Below are positions 5,812-7,965 of a stretch of 7,965 nucleotides of DNA, piece by piece. Location of the stretch: positions 1 through 7,965 of the forward strand of contig JAIRRQ010000020.1 of assembly GCA_031255895.1 (NCBI GenBank), in the 5' to 3' direction. Under the pieces are notes generated by a model. The model saw only the letters and a program-made list of their open reading frames with translations, was not told the origin of the DNA and ran no database searches. How positions within the stretch are numbered: the stretch's first letter is position 1; every line of letters begins with the position of its first letter. This DNA is from Methanocalculaceae archaeon (GTDB lineage Archaea > Halobacteriota > Methanomicrobia > Methanomicrobiales > Methanocorpusculaceae). The position numbers were made by a program, and so were the translations under genes.

Positions 5812-7296
5812 ATGAGTGATTCGGATAATCTTGGTGCATTCTTCGGAAAAATCCACAGAGCAGGTACAGGAGCACGTCTTTTTTCCTGGAAGAAGATCTG
5901 TGATGTGGCGATAGTTGCTGAAGAGGAGTGTAAGGTTCTGATTGAGAATCTCTCTCAGGCGCAACAAAAACTTGCTGAAATGGAAGGGCTTGCCGCGCTA
6001 CGAGAGGCTGAGATAGGGGATCTGAACTCTCATCTGGTCGAGATGAAATCCCTGAATGAGAATCTCCACGATGATGTGGGCAATCTTTCAGATGAATTGA
6101 AAATATTAAGGAATAAACTCGATGAGATGACAAGGATCGCATCCGCAAATGCAAATTCTGCCAAACAATGGGAGACTGAAGAGGGTGCCCGCCAAGCAGA
6201 GCTTACCATCTTAAACGACCAGTACAAAGAATTGTCCACTGCTCATGCTACCCTCTCCAACGAACACGATGCCCTTATTGCTGATCTTTCTGCAGAACGT
6301 ACTGCTCATCTGGCGGACAACGATCAAGCAAGAACTTTCCGCGAGCAGTACCTCTATCGTGAGAAAGAAATCGATGATTTGCGAAAAGAACTGAATGCCA
6401 CCACAAGGAAACTCACGGTGCAACAGGATGAAATTGACGGCTACGTGAAGGAACGTGATGCAAAATATGCTGCGCTTGCAGTTGAAGCTGAACGCTTAAA
6501 CACTCTTTCGACAAAATTTGAAGAGGAGAAAAAAGTTGCGGAGATTGCAACACGTCAGAATATGATGGAGATATTCGCAAGGCATCAGATCCATGTTGGC
6601 GAAATATTGGCAAAGATCTGTGAGGAACTACATCTAGACCTGAAGACAGAGACAACTTATCGAGGAATCTCACATCCAAATTTTGCGGTTCTGGTGAACA
6701 ATAGTTACGTTTTTTTCAATACCGTGTCTCCAGCATCTCCGGATAAAATTGCAGATATCACGAGACATGTGACCGAAAAGGCGACAGAACTGTTGGAGGC
6801 TGCCAAAGAGGATGGAGTTCGTGGCGAGGCCTATCTCGTGGTACCTAGTGAAATTGCTGCTGATCTGACGAAATTTGTGTTTGAATCTGTTCGCTGTACG
6901 GTATTTGTGGTGACACCCGAAGCACTTCAGGCGATTGTAAGCACGCTCAAAAGGATTGAGGATTATGAATTTTCTCGTCAAATTACACCATTTGAACTGG
7001 ATCAGATCTGCCGATTTATCGGTGAACTGTCCCATATGACGAAAAGAAAGATTGCACTTGACACATATTTCAGCAACGAAATGCTAGAAATTTTGCAGAG
7101 GACTGAGAATTTGCCGACGGATGTTGCAATCAATATCATCGGATACGAAAATGTGACACGAATGAACCCACCGGTTGAACGCGATGCGGCGGTGCTTACA
7201 GTCCCATCACTTTCAGCAAAAATTCAGAAGCTAGAGAAAGCGATACTTGCCCGTGCAGCTGCAGAATCCGAGAACGTTATTCTTGAAGAATCCTAG
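5812..7296 (+). CDS. Coiled-coil protein with remote RmuC-like C-terminal domain (paralogue 2)
   Basis: 494 residues, soluble. The N-terminus has RLFSWKKI (22-29), matching RLFFWGKI of the upstream gene. Coiled coil about 41-250, shorter than in the paralogue. The C-terminal domain starts near 285: SHPNFAVLVNNSYVFFNTVS (287-306), a helical stretch, YLVVPSEIAADLTKFVFES (341-359), then CTVFVVTPEALQAIVSTLK (362-380). RmuC proteins have HPDxxxxLPD...IDSK, then a VPxE strand and a VILVSPTTLLALLRT-like strand/helix. Order and hydrophobic pattern agree, but Asp is replaced by Asn290 and the (D/E)xK triad by FNT, so nuclease activity is doubtful. A helical tail (392-430, QICRFIGELSHMT) also recalls the end of RmuC; a last amphipathic helix closes the protein. 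The tandem arrangement with the paralogue implies duplication. RmuC kinship is inference; paralogy is seen directly. Confidence 0.88.
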   Translation: MSDSDNLGAFFGKIHRAGTGARLFSWKKICDVAIVAEEECKVLIENLSQAQQKLAEMEGLAALREAEIGDLNSHLVEMKSLNENLHDDVGNLSDELKILRNKLDEMTRIASANANSAKQWETEEGARQAELTILNDQYKELSTAHATLSNEHDALIADLSAERTAHLADNDQARTFREQYLYREKEIDDLRKELNATTRKLTVQQDEIDGYVKERDAKYAALAVEAERLNTLSTKFEEEKKVAEIATRQNMMEIFARHQIHVGEILAKICEELHLDLKTETTYRGISHPNFAVLVNNSYVFFNTVSPASPDKIADITRHVTEKATELLEAAKEDGVRGEAYLVVPSEIAADLTKFVFESVRCTVFVVTPEALQAIVSTLKRIEDYEFSRQITPFELDQICRFIGELSHMTKRKIALDTYFSNEMLEILQRTENLPTDVAINIIGYENVTRMNPPVERDAAVLTVPSLSAKIQKLEKAILARAAAESENVILEES

Positions 7297-7308
7297 GAAG
7301 CGTAGCTT

Positions 7309-7334
7309 TTGTGATCCCTCACAATCTCTTTTTT
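7309..7334 (+). terminator. Intrinsic-type terminator after paralogue 2
   Basis: TTGTGA (7309-7314) and TCACAA (7319-7324) form a perfect 6-bp stem with a TCCC tetraloop, followed by TCTCTTTTTT (7325-7334). It begins 12 bases after the stop codon of paralogue 2. This is the clearest terminator in the window and marks the end of the intact gene block. Confidence 0.65.
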
Positions 7335-7347
7335 CCGATAGAGGTAC

Positions 7348-7720
7348 ATGATATTTGGAATTGGGGAAAATCCATTATACCCGTTTCACATGATATTGCC
7401 ACAAAATCCACAACGACAAGATGAACAAAAACACAGTCATCATGATGACGAAGACATCAAACAACGCTGAAATCCTTCGAAAATACAGATGATTGTGGGA
7501 TTGGCATTTCAAAATCCGGATGATCAAATCATCCCAATCACAGTGGAACAGGATGTTGCATTCGACCCATACAATCTGGAACGGGTACGTGCTGTATCAA
7601 AAATCAGGTTTGTCTTAATGCCGAAACCAGGCTGATTTCGTGTTTGTTCTAGTTTTTAGTGACAGTATTTCTACCCCACGGAACAGAGGAGTTTTTGCAG
7701 TCATTGTTACCTGCATGTTG
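7348..7720 (+). pseudogene. Remnant of a CbiO/EcfA-type ABC transporter ATPase
   Basis: Decayed ATPase subunit of an energy-coupling-factor (cobalt/biotin-type) importer. The decisive stretch, in frame from 7471, reads [16 protein letters not shown] followed by [22 protein letters not shown] plus TVExDVAFGPxNL is the CbiO Q-loop signature. Damage: TGA at 7468-7470 interrupts the frame just after EDIKQR; the Walker A region is garbled (a GKS survives in another frame at 7365-7373); after NLE the sequence jumps to [17 protein letters not shown], matching the family's KRVAIAGVLAMxPE, so about 40 residues including the LSGGQ signature are deleted; TGA at 7633-7635 follows; then, one frame over from 7640, VLVFSDSISTPRNRG mirrors the Walker B/D-loop LVLDEPTxGLDPRG with its catalytic Glu lost, and GVFAVIVT matches the strand before the H-loop. 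The N-terminal 30 or so residues are missing. No transporter partners are visible. Confidence 0.87.
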
Positions 7721-7965
7721 TTCTGGAGAGTGTATATCTCATCCAGCTCATCACTGCACTATCTAGTGCAATTACCACTGATTACGCCGTTTGGTTCATA
7801 TTCATCGTTCTGTAGCCGTTCGCCCCCAATACCCACCATGAGAGGTATCATGTTGCAGTGACCCAATCATTCAGGATTCGTATTCACTGAAAATCGATCA
7901 TTTTTGATCTACTCCCATTTGCAAAGTTTGGAATCTTGCTGTCGTTTACTATTTTTCCGTCAACA
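7721..7965. other. Right-end spacer, no supported gene
   Basis: A plus-strand frame continues open to 7861, but its later part is Ser/Leu/Pro-rich and looks like chance read-through beyond the CbiO remnant. At the right edge a minus-strand frame (7964 down to TGA 7886-7884) is open for 26 codons and could be the last residues of a gene outside the window, but it is too short to support a call. No tRNA, repeat array or clear promoter was seen. Confidence 0.35.

Noticed and set aside
7519..7539. Inverted repeat GGATGAT-CAA-ATCATCC
   Set aside because: It lies within the CbiO remnant over the conserved NPDDQI codons, so it follows from the old coding sequence rather than a regulatory site.
1..7965. 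CRISPR array, tRNA or rRNA gene, insertion-sequence ends
   Set aside because: No regularly spaced direct repeats, no tRNA-like TTCGANNC/acceptor pairing, and no paired terminal inverted repeats with a transposase were seen on either strand.

Overview
The window looks like chromosomal DNA of a mesophilic methanogenic euryarchaeon, probably of the order Methanomicrobiales. The evidence is indirect: an XPD/Rad3-type iron-sulfur helicase of archaeal style, GTGAT-type ribosome binding sites that match the 3' end of archaeal 16S rRNA, moderate G+C genes set in AT-rich spacers, and a fossil CbiO-type transporter ATPase of a kind common in methanogens. The genus cannot be fixed from this sequence.

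Layout. At the left edge (1-187, minus strand) is the 5' end of a gene for a secreted protein: a signal peptide followed at once by a Pro-hydrophobic-Asp/Glu tripeptide repeat that runs off the window. From 188 to 1874 no intact gene is visible. The minus strand there carries two stretches that read as coding only if several frameshifts are allowed (about 519-915 and 1156-1687); I interpret them as decaying genes that I cannot name. From 1875 to 7296 four intact plus-strand genes follow: a 669-residue superfamily 2 iron-sulfur helicase, an O6-alkylguanine-DNA alkyltransferase 12 bases downstream (one operon), and then two large, mutually homologous coiled-coil proteins of 444 and 494 residues. 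A stem-loop plus T-tract closes the second of these. From 7348 to about 7720 lies an eroded CbiO/EcfA-type ABC ATPase with nonsense, frameshift and deletion damage. The last 245 bases hold nothing firm.

How the genes may work together. The helicase and the alkyltransferase are both DNA-repair functions and are very likely cotranscribed. The two coiled-coil proteins share a short N-terminal motif (RLFxWxK), a long coiled coil, and a C-terminal domain whose strand/helix pattern resembles the RmuC domain (PD-(D/E)XK nuclease superfamily), but without recognisable catalytic acidic and lysine residues. If that remote similarity is real, the whole segment is a DNA-maintenance island with a tandem pair of catalytically inactive RmuC-like proteins. 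This is the most promising candidate for something undescribed. The flanks, in contrast, are gene graveyards on both sides.
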